Source: Pseudomonadota bacterium (GTDB taxonomy: Bacteria; Pseudomonadota; Gammaproteobacteria; Steroidobacterales; Steroidobacteraceae). From it: a DNA stretch of 42,585 nucleotides. Below, in pieces: positions 23,400 through 32,082 of the stretch. Position 1 is the first letter of the stretch, and every line of letters starts with the position of its first letter. A program made the translations under genes and the position numbers. The DNA lies in assembly GCA_021780395.1 (NCBI GenBank), contig JAJXYU010000359.1, positions 1 to 42,585 of the forward strand, given 5' to 3'. Under the pieces are notes generated by a model that saw only the letters and a program-made list of their open reading frames with translations, searched no databases and was not told where the DNA came from.

Positions 23400-24071
23400 T
23401 CAGCCGATCTCCTCGAGGCTCGTGATCGTGCGGGCCGGTGGCTCGAGCTCCGCGGGCCACGGCCTCCCCTCCCGATTGATCCACACCGCCTGCACCCCGG
23501 CGCGGCGGGCACCGTCGACGTCCGCGAACGGATCGTCGCCGACGTGCAGGATGTCCGCGGGCGCGACCCCGGCGCGCGCGGCGAGCGCGGCGAACATCCG
23601 CGGATCCGGCTTCGCCGCGCCGACCGATTGCGCGTGCACGTGTCCGGCGAAGAAGGCCGCGATCCCGCACCGTTCGAGGTTCGCGTTCCCGTTGCTGAGT
23701 GCGTACAGCGGTCGACGCTCGCTGAGCCTCGCGAGTGCGGGCCGGACGTCCGCGTAACAGGTCACCCGGTTGCGCGCCGCGTAGAAGACCTCGAACGCGC
23801 GATCCGCCGCCGACGCCTCGTAGCCGGCCGCGACCAGCATCTGCGCGAGCGAATGCACCCGCACGAACGTCATGTCGTGGCCGCGCTCGGGGAAGCGCGC
23901 AGCGACCTCGGCGCGCAATGCGCGCATCGACTCGATGCTGTGGCGGGCCGCGGCCCGCGGATGGCGTTCGCACAACCACGCCCACAGGTCGGACTCGGCC
24001 GCCTCGATCACCGGGGCGATCGGCCACAGCGTGTCGTCGAGATCGAAGCTGACCACCGGCGGCAGGCTCAC
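23400..24071 (-). CDS. HAD-superfamily phosphatase (YigB-like)
   Basis: This is a HAD subfamily IA hydrolase of 223 residues. Motif I is VSFDLDDTLWPIAP (Asp10, Asp12), motif II ALSNGN, motif III the Lys in SVGAAKPDPRMF and motif IV ILHVGDDPFADVDGARRAG. It resembles E. coli YigB, a flavin-pathway phosphatase acting on 5-amino-6-(5-phosphoribitylamino)uracil; substrate assignment is tentative. The GTG start gives the usual short N-terminus; an ATG 24 codons upstream, 4 bp from the ATP-grasp stop, is an alternative. It is likely the last gene of the ATP-grasp/metallopeptidase unit. Confidence 0.8.
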   Translation of the reverse strand: MSLPPVVSFDLDDTLWPIAPVIEAAESDLWAWLCERHPRAAARHSIESMRALRAEVAARFPERGHDMTFVRVHSLAQMLVAAGYEASAADRAFEVFYAARNRVTCYADVRPALARLSERRPLYALSNGNANLERCGIAAFFAGHVHAQSVGAAKPDPRMFAALAARAGVAPADILHVGDDPFADVDGARRAGVQAVWINREGRPWPAELEPPARTITSLEEIG

Positions 24072-24147
24072 CGTCGTCTCGTTGCGAAGGCGGGAAGACC
24101 CCTGCGCGACGCCACGGTGCCCACGCCCGGCCATCCCGCGCATCGGC

Positions 24148-25182
24148 TCAGACCTGCTCGGCCCGCCAGGCGGCCGGGTAGTTCGCGCCGAGGGTCACGA
24201 TCCGGCGCAGGAGATCCGCGTAGGCGATGCCGGCGCTCAGCGCCGACTGCGCGAAGTCCTCGCTCGCCGACAGATTCGGATTCGCATTCGCCTCGAGCAC
24301 GAACAGCTCGCCGTCCTCGCGGAGCCGGAAGTCCATCCGGGCGTAGCCGCTCAGGTGCAGCGCGCGGAAGATCCGCCGGGTCATCTGCTCGAGCCGCTGC
24401 ACCGTCGCCTCCGGCAGATCCTTCGCCGCCGCGGTGCTGATCCCGTACTTCTGCTGGTAGCGGCGATCCCACTTGACCTTGCGCGTTGCGATCGCCGGCA
24501 GGTTCACCGGTAGCGTGCCGAAGGTCATTTCCCAGATCGGCAGCACCGTGAGCCGATCGTTGCCGAGCACGCCGACGTAGAGTTCGCGGCCCTCGACGTA
24601 CTCCTCGACGAGCGCATCGGAATGGGTCTGCGTGTGGATGAACTCGATCCGTTCGGCGAGTTGCCGCGGATCCTCGACCACCGACGCGTGCGCGATCCCG
24701 AGCGAGGCGTCCTCGGTCGAGGACTTCACGAACAGCGGGAAACGCAGTCGCCGGGGCACGCGCGGCCGGCGGCCCCGCGGGAACACCATGAATTGCGGCG
24801 TCGGTATGCGATGGTAGGTGAGCAGCTGCTTCGACAGCACCTTGTCCCGCGACAGCAGCATCCCGCGCGGATTGCAGCCGGTGTACGGCTGGCGCATCAG
24901 CTCGAGGAACGCGACGACGTGCTGATCGTAGGTCACGATGCCGTTGAATTCCTCGAGGAGGTTGAACGCGATGTCCGGCTGCCACTCGAGGATCGCCGCG
25001 CGCAACTCCGACAGGCTGTCGCTGATCCCGAGGGGCCGCACGTCGTGACCCGCGGCGCGCAGCTGCGAGATCACGTCGAACTCGGTACGCCACTCGTCGA
25101 TCTCCTGCGGCGTCGATCCCTCGAGCGAGTTCGGCGGAACCAGCGTCGAGTGCACGAGCACGAGCACGCGCAGGCGCTTCAC
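24148..25182 (-). CDS. ATP-grasp ligase related to D-alanine-D-alanine ligase
   Basis: This 344-residue ATP-grasp protein has the Ddl-like layout: N-terminal domain with NLLEEFNGIVTYDQHVVAFLE, a central domain with RFPLFVKSSTEDASLGIA (ATP-binding loop) and LVEEYVEGRELYVGVLG, and the metal-binding end MDFRLREDGELFVLEANANPNLS. It should form an amide bond by acyl-phosphate chemistry. It is not a standard Ddl: the N-terminal substrate region differs. The GTG start overlaps the metallopeptidase TGA (GTGA), so the pair is translationally coupled. The product is unknown; a modified peptide or a cell-wall-like dipeptide is possible. Confidence 0.82.
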   Translation of the reverse strand: MKRLRVLVLVHSTLVPPNSLEGSTPQEIDEWRTEFDVISQLRAAGHDVRPLGISDSLSELRAAILEWQPDIAFNLLEEFNGIVTYDQHVVAFLELMRQPYTGCNPRGMLLSRDKVLSKQLLTYHRIPTPQFMVFPRGRRPRVPRRLRFPLFVKSSTEDASLGIAHASVVEDPRQLAERIEFIHTQTHSDALVEEYVEGRELYVGVLGNDRLTVLPIWEMTFGTLPVNLPAIATRKVKWDRRYQQKYGISTAAAKDLPEATVQRLEQMTRRIFRALHLSGYARMDFRLREDGELFVLEANANPNLSASEDFAQSALSAGIAYADLLRRIVTLGANYPAAWRAEQV

Positions 25183-26240
25183 AGGGCGACCCGCGGCAGC
25201 TGCCGCTCCTCGTAGGATTCCGCGAGCCGGGCGATCAACCACGCGAGCTGGGTCCGCAGTTCGCGGCGCGGGCCGTGCACGCGCAGATCGAGCGTCTCGC
25301 AGCGCGCGATCACGAGGCGCAGGACCTGTCGCACCAGATAATCGCCGAACGCGCCGGAGCGGACGAGCTGACGGCGCAGCGGATTCGCGAGGTTCCGGAT
25401 CGCGTGGGCCGCGTTCGGCGCGGTGCGCCGGGCCGGCGTCGCGGTGAATATCTTCAGCAGCAGATCGTCCGCGGCCAAGCGCCGAGGAGCCTTCAGGCTC
25501 GCGCGCTTGTACGCGTAGTGCGCGCGCAGCGTGCGCGGATTCTCGGCGAGGTCCTCGACGTGCCGACGATCGACCACCGGCGGCGCGGTGGCGCCGATCT
25601 CGGCGATCAATCCATCGATGAACTCCAGCTTGCGCAGCGCCGGCCAGTCCGCGTAGTCGACGCGCCAGCCGGACCGCGGTTGCAGCCAGACCGCGAACGT
25701 TTCGGCAAAGTCCTCGGTCGGGTGGGCCTGCGCGTACCAGTCACCGAGATGCTGCACGTAGCGCCGGCTCCCTGGCCGCGGTCGGTAGCTGTGCGGATAC
25801 GGCAGGGATGCCGGTCCGAAGACTTCGCGCCAGCGGCGGCGCCGTCGCAGACGGTACGCACTGTCGATCGCGTGCCCGGTCTCGTGGCGCAGGATGCGCA
25901 TCAGGAATTGGCGGTTCCCGCCCTCGACCTCACCGGTGAAGCGGCGCTCCAAACGTGCGAGCCGCGGATGCGCCAGGTAGAACGGGATCGCGATGCCCGG
26001 CACGCCGTCCGGCGAGAACCACTCCTCGGCGAGCCAGCAGTGGGGCCGGAACCGGATGTGGCGGCGCGCGAGTTCGGCGTAGAGCCTCTCGATCGCCTCC
26101 TCGAGCACCGTCCCGGTGATCGACAGGCCGAGGTCGCAGAACCGCAGGCTGAGGAGTTGCTCGTCGTCGAGCCGCTCCCAGGCGCGCGCGCGCGCGGACG
26201 CGGCGCGATCGGCGGGACGGCGGAGCGAGGACTTCGGCAC
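25179..26240 (-). CDS. Putative zinc-binding metallopeptidase (HExxH)
   Basis: This 353-residue protein contains HETGHAID (His119, Glu120, His123), a gluzincin-like zinc motif. About 55 residues later PTEDFAETFAVWL supplies a likely third ligand (Glu176 or Glu180). This matches uncharacterised 'putative zinc-binding metallo-peptidase' proteins. No signal peptide is visible, so it probably acts in the cytoplasm. The C-terminal third is helical and rich in Arg. The GTG start was chosen because a perfect TATAAT sits 7 nt upstream and the region before it is non-coding in character. It is coupled to the ATP-grasp ligase by a GTGA overlap. Confidence 0.78.
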   Translation of the reverse strand: MPKSSLRRPADRAASARARAWERLDDEQLLSLRFCDLGLSITGTVLEEAIERLYAELARRHIRFRPHCWLAEEWFSPDGVPGIAIPFYLAHPRLARLERRFTGEVEGGNRQFLMRILRHETGHAIDSAYRLRRRRRWREVFGPASLPYPHSYRPRPGSRRYVQHLGDWYAQAHPTEDFAETFAVWLQPRSGWRVDYADWPALRKLEFIDGLIAEIGATAPPVVDRRHVEDLAENPRTLRAHYAYKRASLKAPRRLAADDLLLKIFTATPARRTAPNAAHAIRNLANPLRRQLVRSGAFGDYLVRQVLRLVIARCETLDLRVHGPRRELRTQLAWLIARLAESYEERQLPRVAL

Positions 26241-26247
26241 CAGGAAA

Positions 26248-26253
26248 ATTATA
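26248..26253 (-). promoter_or_regulatory. Consensus -10 box TATAAT 7 nt before a GTG start
   Basis: A perfect TATAAT stands in an otherwise very GC-rich stretch, 7 nt before the metallopeptidase GTG. Transcription from it would start at or next to the GTG, making the mRNA leaderless. No TTGACA-like -35 is at the usual distance. Confidence 0.5.
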
Positions 26254-26283
26254 GGCGGCGTGCGCACGCGGCGCACGGGGTGC

Positions 26284-27756
26284 TCAGGACTTCGGCGCGA
26301 GCGCGGCCGCGAGCAGCCGGTCGGCCATTTCGCGCAGCGCCGCCGCACGCCGGATCGCACCGCGCCAGGCCGCCGGGATCGCCTCGATCCCCCACAAGGC
26401 CCCTGCGAGCTGTCCATACAACGCGCCGGCCAGATCGGCGTCCCCGCCGCGGTTCACGATCGCGAGCAGCCCGTCGCGAAACCCGCCACCGCTCAGCACC
26501 GTGGCCGTCGCGAGACGCAGCGCCGCGAACGGATCGACGCCGGAAGGGAACGGCAGCGCGCTCGGCGCCGGCCGCGCGTCGGGGCCGAGCACCACGTCGA
26601 GGATCCCCGGCGGCGCGGCGGCGTGCTCGATCCAGAATTCGCGCGCGGTCGCGAGCAGGGTTTCGCGACGCGCGCCGTGCAGCGCGGCGAGCATCAGCGC
26701 GGCGTGCGCGATCGCGGCGTGCCGCACCGGAATCGAGGCGTCGGTCACCGCCGCGGCCGCCGCGGATCCGGCGAACACCCGCGACGGATCCGACGCGGCG
26801 AACAGTGCGACGATGCCGGCGCGCACGATCGCCTCCGGTCCGCCCTCGACCGGCGCGGACCGCTGCAGCGAGGCCGCGACCGCAGCCGTGATGCCGACGC
26901 AGTGTCCCGTGCTGCTGCACTCGCCGTGACGTTGCCAGCGGCGGTAGCGCGCGCGCTGATCGTCCTCCTCGAACGCGTCGGTCGACAGGAGGCTCTCCGC
27001 CAGACACAGGCTCATCGAGGTGTCGTCGGTCCAGGCGCCGGGCGGCAGCTGCCAGTGACCGCCACCGACGAAGCCCGTGATCGGTGCGAACGAGCCCGGT
27101 CGTCGATACTGCGTCGACGCGCCGAGGGCATCGCCGCAGGCGAGGCCGATCACGCCGCCGTGATAGCGCGAGCGCAGTCGGCCGACGAGCGCAAGATCCA
27201 GCACGTCCACGGCGGCCTCGTCCGCCGCACCCGGATCGCTCCAGGTCTCGACGCAGCGACGCTGCGCCTCGTTCTCCGGTTCGCCCATCGCCTCGTCCGC
27301 GCCGGCGGCGACGCACGCGGCGATCCACGCGCGTCTCGCACGCTCGAGCGCGGCGTCGCTCGCCTCGCCCTGCCGGCGCAGCCAGCAACCGGCGACCGCA
27401 ACGAGGCGGCCCGCGTCATCGCCCGCGTGCAGGTACACCCGGTGCCCGACTTCGAGCGCTCGACCGACGTAATCCAGGGTCTCGGCCATCGCGACCGACG
27501 TCGCCGGCACCTCGCCGCGACCGATCGCCCGCCGTACGTAGATCACGTAGCGCCCGTCGTCGGCGCGCGACGTGGGCAGGCGATGATCGTACGGGGCGCA
27601 TTCGCCGGCGCGCGTCAGATCGATGAAATAGCTGATGCCCGCATCGAGCAGCGCCGCGATGCGCGCCTCCACGCCACCGGCGGCGGCCGGATGATCCCCG
27701 AGCAGCAGGCGGCCGGGCTCGAGCCAGGCGCTGCGCGGCGGCGATACCGACTCCAC
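26284..27756 (-). CDS. Phosphatase-like domain fused to ADP-ribosylglycohydrolase
   Basis: This 490-residue protein has two domains. Residues about 10-135 resemble a dual-specificity/tyrosine phosphatase (AGISYFIDLTRAGECAPY, ALEVGHRVYLH). Where the family has HCxxGxGRT, this protein has HAGDDAGRL: the catalytic Cys is Ala111 (GCG codon). Residues about 195-490 are an ADP-ribosylglycohydrolase with GVIGLACGDALGA, the metal motif TDDT (243-246) and the C-terminal metal motif DADL (439-442), where the usual final Thr/Ser is Leu. Phosphatase activity is predicted lost; hydrolase activity is uncertain. The GTG start lies 5 bp after ttcA. The domain pairing is known in bacteria, so the loss is specific to this copy or subgroup. 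Confidence 0.78.
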   Translation of the reverse strand: MESVSPPRSAWLEPGRLLLGDHPAAAGGVEARIAALLDAGISYFIDLTRAGECAPYDHRLPTSRADDGRYVIYVRRAIGRGEVPATSVAMAETLDYVGRALEVGHRVYLHAGDDAGRLVAVAGCWLRRQGEASDAALERARRAWIAACVAAGADEAMGEPENEAQRRCVETWSDPGAADEAAVDVLDLALVGRLRSRYHGGVIGLACGDALGASTQYRRPGSFAPITGFVGGGHWQLPPGAWTDDTSMSLCLAESLLSTDAFEEDDQRARYRRWQRHGECSSTGHCVGITAAVAASLQRSAPVEGGPEAIVRAGIVALFAASDPSRVFAGSAAAAAVTDASIPVRHAAIAHAALMLAALHGARRETLLATAREFWIEHAAAPPGILDVVLGPDARPAPSALPFPSGVDPFAALRLATATVLSGGGFRDGLLAIVNRGGDADLAGALYGQLAGALWGIEAIPAAWRGAIRRAAALREMADRLLAAALAPKS

Positions 27757-27761
27757 GGCGC

Positions 27762-28622
27762 TCAGAACAGAGGCTCCTCGGGTTGCGCGTCGAGAGGCTC
27801 GTCGAGGGTCGGCGACTCCTCGGCACCGGGACCGGCGGCGCGCCGGCGCGCATCGATTCCCGCGAAGTCGAACGCGGCCGGATCGGCGAGCTGCGAGAGC
27901 GCGACGTGGCGCAGGCTCGAGAAGATCGATTCGACCCGTCCCGGGTGCTCCCGCTCCCAGCCGGCGAGCAGCTGCTTGACCGCGATGCGCTGGGAATTCG
28001 GCTGCGAGCCGCACAGCGTGCACGGGATGATCGGGAACCGCCGCGCGGCGGCGTAGCGCACGATCAATCGCTCCGGTACGTAGCACAGCGGGCGGATCAC
28101 GACGTGTCGCCGGTCCTCGCTCAGCAGCTTCGGTGGCATCGCCTTCAGGCGACCCCCGTGGAACAGATTCAGGAACAGCGTCTCGACGAGATCGTCGCGA
28201 TGGTGTCCGAGCGCGATCTTGGTGACGCCGTTCTCGGCGGCGAACCGGTACAGCGCGCCCCGGCGCAGCCGCGAGCACAGGCCGCACATCGTCTTGCCGT
28301 CCGGGATCACGCGTTTGACGACGGCGTACGTGTTCTGCTCGATGATGTGGTAACGCACGCCGAGACCGTCGAGATAGCGCGGCAACACCTCGGCGGGGAA
28401 GCCCGGCTGCTTCTGATCGAGATTCACCGCGAGCAACTCGAAACGGACCGGAGCGTTCCTCTGCAGGCTGAGCAGCAGGTCGAGCATCGTGTACGAGTCC
28501 TTGCCGCCCGACAGGCACACCATCACCCGATCGCCATCGGCGATCATCTGGTAGTCCTCGATCGCCTTGCCGACGAGGCCTCGGAGCCGCGACTGCAGCC
28601 GCTTGAAGTTGCCCGACGTCAC
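27762..28622 (-). CDS. ttcA: tRNA 2-thiocytidine(32) synthetase TtcA
   Basis: TtcA thiolates cytidine 32 of several tRNAs using ATP and a [4Fe-4S] cluster. Over 286 residues the PP-loop is SGGKDS (38-43), and the two CxxC motifs that hold the cluster are CGLC (113-116) and CTLC (201-204). [16 protein letters not shown] is also typical. The C-terminal 40 residues form an acidic, probably disordered tail. The GTG start lies 4 bp after the M32 peptidase gene, and the phosphatase/ADP-ribosylglycohydrolase gene follows after 5 bp, so the three form an operon. Confidence 0.94.
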   Translation of the reverse strand: MTSGNFKRLQSRLRGLVGKAIEDYQMIADGDRVMVCLSGGKDSYTMLDLLLSLQRNAPVRFELLAVNLDQKQPGFPAEVLPRYLDGLGVRYHIIEQNTYAVVKRVIPDGKTMCGLCSRLRRGALYRFAAENGVTKIALGHHRDDLVETLFLNLFHGGRLKAMPPKLLSEDRRHVVIRPLCYVPERLIVRYAAARRFPIIPCTLCGSQPNSQRIAVKQLLAGWEREHPGRVESIFSSLRHVALSQLADPAAFDFAGIDARRRAAGPGAEESPTLDEPLDAQPEEPLF

Positions 28623-28626
28623 GCGC

Positions 28627-30126
28627 TCAACTCGCCTCGAGGTACTTCGCTTCCAGGCAGCGCAGGTAGGCCGCGGCCGACAGGGGTTTGCCGGTCGCGT
28701 GCTGGATGAGTTCCTTCAGCGGCAGACGCGCCCCGACCCCGTGCACGTGATCCCGCAGCCATTCGAGCACGCCAGCGAACTGGCCCGCTGCGATCTCCTC
28801 GTCGAGCGCAGGACGCTCCCCGCGCAGCGCCTCGTACAGCTGGCCGGCGATCACCGCCCCGAGCGCATACGACGGAAAGTAGCCGAAATGCCCGACGGCC
28901 CAGTGGATGTCCTGGAGACAGCCGTCGACGTCGCTTCCCGGGCGCAGCCCGAGTCGCTGGTCGAGCGCCTCGTTCCACGCCGCCGGCAGGTCCGCGACCG
29001 CGAGTGCGCCGTCGAGGATCCGCTTCTCGAGGTCGTAGCGGGCCATGATGTGCACCGGATAGGTCAGCTCGTCGGCGTCCATACGGATCGGTGCGCGGCG
29101 GACTCGAATCAGGTGCCGATAGAGGTTCTCGTCCTGCCACTCCGGACCCATCACCTGCAGGTGCTTCTCCAGCAGGGGCCGCAGGTATTTCACGAAGGCC
29201 CGCCCGCGGCACAGGTTCATCTCGAACAACAGCGACTGGCTCTCCTCGAGCGCGAGTCCGCGGTCCTGGCCGACCGGCTGATCGAGCCAGGGCTGCGGCA
29301 GCCCGAGGTCGTACAGCGCATGACCGGTTTCGTGCACCGCGCCGAGCAGCCCGGTGAAGGGGTCGGCGACGTCGATCCGGGTGGTGATGCGGATGTCACC
29401 CGGCACGCCCTCGGTGAACGGATGCTCGCTCTCGTCGAGCCGGCCGCGTTCGAACGGGAACCCCATCGCCTTCAGCACGTCGACGATCAGCTGGCGCTGC
29501 CGTCCGACCGTGAACTTGCCCTCGATCGGCAGCGGTGGCTGGGTCGACTGCAGTTCGATCGCCTGATGGATCAGGCCCGGGAGTTTTCGCGACAGCGACT
29601 TGAAGATCGTTTCGATGTCGGCGGTCGTGATCCCCGGGGTGAAGGCGTCGACCAGCGCATCGTACGGCGCGAGGCCGCGCGCCTGGCCGACGAGCGCGGC
29701 CTTGTCCCTCACGAGGTGCACGACTTCGGTCAGATACGGTGCGAAGACCTTGAAGTCGCCGGCCTTGCGCGCTTCGACCCAGAAGACCTCGGCGCGCGCA
29801 GTTGCCTTCGCGAGCCGGGCGACCAGCGACGGCGGCGTCGCGATCGCGTGGTCGCGCTGGCGGCGCATCTCGCGCAGGTTCGCACGCGCCCAGTCGTCGA
29901 GTTGCGAGGCGCCCGCCTCGGCCCGCTCGAGCAGGCGCGCGACCTTCGGCGTGGTCAACAGCGCATGGTGTTCCGTCTCGAGCGCCGCGAGCTGCTCGCC
30001 ACGCACCTCGGCGCTGCCGCGAGGCATCATCACCGCCGCGTCCCAGCGCAGCAGCGACAGCGCGCCGCGGAACGCGTGCAGGCGTCGAAACTCTTGCTCG
30101 AGTTGCTGGTAAGGGGTCAACGCCAT
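28627..30126 (-). CDS. M32 family carboxypeptidase (Taq type)
   Basis: This metallocarboxypeptidase of 499 residues is the usual length for the M32 family. The zinc motif is [13 protein letters not shown], and the ligand Glu follows in a nearby [12 protein letters not shown] helix. Other family signatures are [42 protein letters not shown] and [19 protein letters not shown]. It removes C-terminal residues from peptides in the cytoplasm. It heads the operon with ttcA and the ADP-ribosylglycohydrolase fusion. The 148 bp upstream, before the LEA-type gene, contains an AT-rich patch but no convincing promoter. Confidence 0.93.
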   Translation of the reverse strand: MALTPYQQLEQEFRRLHAFRGALSLLRWDAAVMMPRGSAEVRGEQLAALETEHHALLTTPKVARLLERAEAGASQLDDWARANLREMRRQRDHAIATPPSLVARLAKATARAEVFWVEARKAGDFKVFAPYLTEVVHLVRDKAALVGQARGLAPYDALVDAFTPGITTADIETIFKSLSRKLPGLIHQAIELQSTQPPLPIEGKFTVGRQRQLIVDVLKAMGFPFERGRLDESEHPFTEGVPGDIRITTRIDVADPFTGLLGAVHETGHALYDLGLPQPWLDQPVGQDRGLALEESQSLLFEMNLCRGRAFVKYLRPLLEKHLQVMGPEWQDENLYRHLIRVRRAPIRMDADELTYPVHIMARYDLEKRILDGALAVADLPAAWNEALDQRLGLRPGSDVDGCLQDIHWAVGHFGYFPSYALGAVIAGQLYEALRGERPALDEEIAAGQFAGVLEWLRDHVHGVGARLPLKELIQHATGKPLSAAAYLRCLEAKYLEAS

Positions 30127-30274
30127 GAGATCGGATCCGGCTCGCCGCGCGGACCATCGCGCAATGGTCCCCGGGGGACGACTGCGGGTCGCGGCGGTCT
30201 TTCGCCGCCCAGTGTACCAGAGCGCTGCCCCCGGAACCCGCCCGGACAGCGATTAGTTCATTTGAATCAGGAAG

Positions 30275-30796
30275 TTAATGACTTCCCACGGGCGTTCGGC
30301 AGGGCATCGCGCACAGGTCGCGCAGCGGCAGGGTCCCGCGCTCGTGGAACGGCAGCGAATGGAACAGGGGCAGATCGAGACGCACGACGCCGTCGAGCTC
30401 GTAGGGGATCGTCGCCGTCGATCGACCGAGGCGCGGCGCGAGCGCCGCCATCCCTGCGGCCAGGTTCGCGCTCACGGTCATCTGAAAGCGCGCAGCGCCC
30501 ATCGGCGGGATGATGAATGGACGCAGCGAGGTGCCGCTCGCGACCTGTTCGCCGCCGAGGCGCAGGCGCGCGCGCACCCGCTCGATCGGCAACGCATGGG
30601 CGTTCGGATTGTCGATTCGCAGGTCGAGACGGAAATCCTGCTGGAACAGATTGCCGCCGAGCAGCTCGATGCCGGTGAGCGTGAGCCGCGGCGTCGCGAC
30701 CCGCGGCGCGAGCGTCGAACACGCGGACAGGAGAATCGCCGCGATCGCACAGGCTCCGGCGCCCACCGCGCGGCGGCGGCGTGGCACAATCGGCAT
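30275..30796 (-). CDS. LEA type 2 (WHy domain) lipoprotein
   Basis: This 173-residue protein has a basic N-terminus and lipobox LLSAC (Cys26). The mature part is one LEA14/WHy-type beta-sandwich domain: PRLTLTGIELLGGNLFQQDFRLDLRIDNPNAHALPI. Such lipoproteins are common in Gammaproteobacteria and are linked to desiccation or envelope stress, though the function is not established. The ATG was chosen, but two GTG codons 2 and 9 codons upstream are possible. It diverges from the following gene with 35 bp between starts. The end of the protein has two close cysteines (LCAMPC). Confidence 0.8.
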   Translation of the reverse strand: MPIVPRRRRAVGAGACAIAAILLSACSTLAPRVATPRLTLTGIELLGGNLFQQDFRLDLRIDNPNAHALPIERVRARLRLGGEQVASGTSLRPFIIPPMGAARFQMTVSANLAAGMAALAPRLGRSTATIPYELDGVVRLDLPLFHSLPFHERGTLPLRDLCAMPCRTPVGSH

Positions 30797-30831
30797 CGGC
30801 ACGGGCGTGACGTCGAGGTTCACTGCAGAGG

Positions 30832-31434
30832 ATGATACCGAGAATTCCCGGCGACATCGCTGTCGCCAAACGCCTACGCTCGCGGCGCGTCCCGCACCCG
30901 CTCCTCCTCGCCGCAGGACTGCTCGCCGCCGCCGCGCTCGCGAATGCGTCCGCGATTCGCGTCGCGCGCGCGACGATCCCGGTGTGCTTGCCGGGTGGGC
31001 ACGGCTATCTGCGCGCGCGGATCGGCGGCTCGATCGATGCGAACCTGCACTGGCCGAACCGCGGCACCTGGTGCGCCGGGGAGCCGAAGCTCGACCCGTC
31101 CGGCATACGCATGAGTTTTCGGCGCGCGAGCGGCGCGCGGCCGCGCCTGCTGTTCCTGTTCGGCCTGACCGGCGTGCGCGAGGGGGCACCGCTGCGCGAG
31201 GGGCGACTCAACCTCACGGTAATCGACGAGAGCGACGGCCGGGTATTCGGCACGCTCGGCGATCGGCGCTGCACGATCGACTCGTTGACGCAGCGACGCC
31301 TCGCGGCGGCGCACACCTACCGGGTCGAGGTGCACGGCTTCTGCACGGAACCCGCTCGCGCGATTCACGGCCGCGGCGAGATCCTGGTCAGTCGCTTCGA
31401 TTTCGCGGGCCCGGTGAATTATGCGGCTCGCTGA
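30832..31434 (+). CDS. Secreted hypothetical protein with four cysteines
   Basis: This 200-residue protein has a long basic n-region, then a signal-type hydrophobic segment (HPLLLAAGLLAAAALANASA). The exported part has exactly four cysteines (52, 81, 147, 171), compatible with two disulfides in the periplasm. I recognise no domain. It reads RIGGSIDANLHWPNRGTWC and EGRLNLTVIDESDGRVFGTL, suggesting a beta-rich fold. The ATG is tentative because no clear Shine-Dalgarno is found. The stop overlaps the DUF192 gene by 14 bp, suggesting co-expression. Confidence 0.65.
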   Translation: MIPRIPGDIAVAKRLRSRRVPHPLLLAAGLLAAAALANASAIRVARATIPVCLPGGHGYLRARIGGSIDANLHWPNRGTWCAGEPKLDPSGIRMSFRRASGARPRLLFLFGLTGVREGAPLREGRLNLTVIDESDGRVFGTLGDRRCTIDSLTQRRLAAAHTYRVEVHGFCTEPARAIHGRGEILVSRFDFAGPVNYAAR

Positions 31435-31942
31435 CGCGCGCACGATCCGGGCGCGCACGCGGGCCGGGCTCGCCGGCCCGATCCTCGCGCTGCTCGCACT
31501 GCTCGCGGGCACCGTCACGCCACGGGCCGTCCGCGCGGCTGCGCCAGAACCGCTGTCGGCGTTCCCGCACAGCGTGCTCGCGATCCGCACCGCGGCGGGG
31601 CAGGTCATCGATTTTCGCATCTGGATCGCGAACACGCCTCAACGAGCCGAGCAAGGCTTGATGTTCGTGCGCGATCTCGCCGCGCACGACGGCATGCTGT
31701 TCCCGTTCCCGCAGGAGCAGCCGGTCGTGATGTGGATGAAGAACACCTACGTGCCGCTCGACATGCTCTTCGTCGACGCGCACGGCCGGATCGCGGCGAT
31801 CACGCGGCGCGCGCAACCGCTGTCGCGCGACCTGATCTATGCGCCCGCGGGGACCCGCGCGGTCGTCGAGCTGCAGGGCGGGGTCTGCGATCGGCTCGGG
31901 ATCCGGGTCGGCGATCACGCCCTCTCGAACGCGCTCCCGTAG
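31421..31942 (+). CDS. DUF192 family secreted protein
   Basis: This 173-residue protein has an N-terminal signal-type segment (about residues 17-40) and a DUF192 domain: RIWIANTPQRAEQGLMFVRDL, GMLFPFPQEQPVVMWMKNTYVPLDMLFVD and AVVELQGGVCDRLGIRVGD. DUF192 proteins are small beta-barrels of unknown function; the WMKNT motif is their hallmark. It overlaps the four-cysteine gene by 14 bp. A gap of 140 bp separates it from the K+ channel gene, in which I see nothing firm. Confidence 0.9.
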   Translation: MRLADARTIRARTRAGLAGPILALLALLAGTVTPRAVRAAAPEPLSAFPHSVLAIRTAAGQVIDFRIWIANTPQRAEQGLMFVRDLAAHDGMLFPFPQEQPVVMWMKNTYVPLDMLFVDAHGRIAAITRRAQPLSRDLIYAPAGTRAVVELQGGVCDRLGIRVGDHALSNALP

Positions 31943-32082
31943 CCGCCACCCCCGGGGGTCTCGATCTCGCACTCGCCGCCCTCGCGCCGAGTCGCCTCAT
32001 CGTTGCTCGCCTGCGCCCGCTTCGCCGCCCCGTTTGTTATCGTAGGGCCCCCGACGCCCGATGAGCGGCACGACGCCCCGCG

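Noticed and set aside
30269..30286. GGAAGT/ACTTCC hairpin over the LEA-type gene stop codon as a terminator
   Set aside because: The stem is only 6 bp, contains the stop codon and is not followed by a T-run on the relevant strand.
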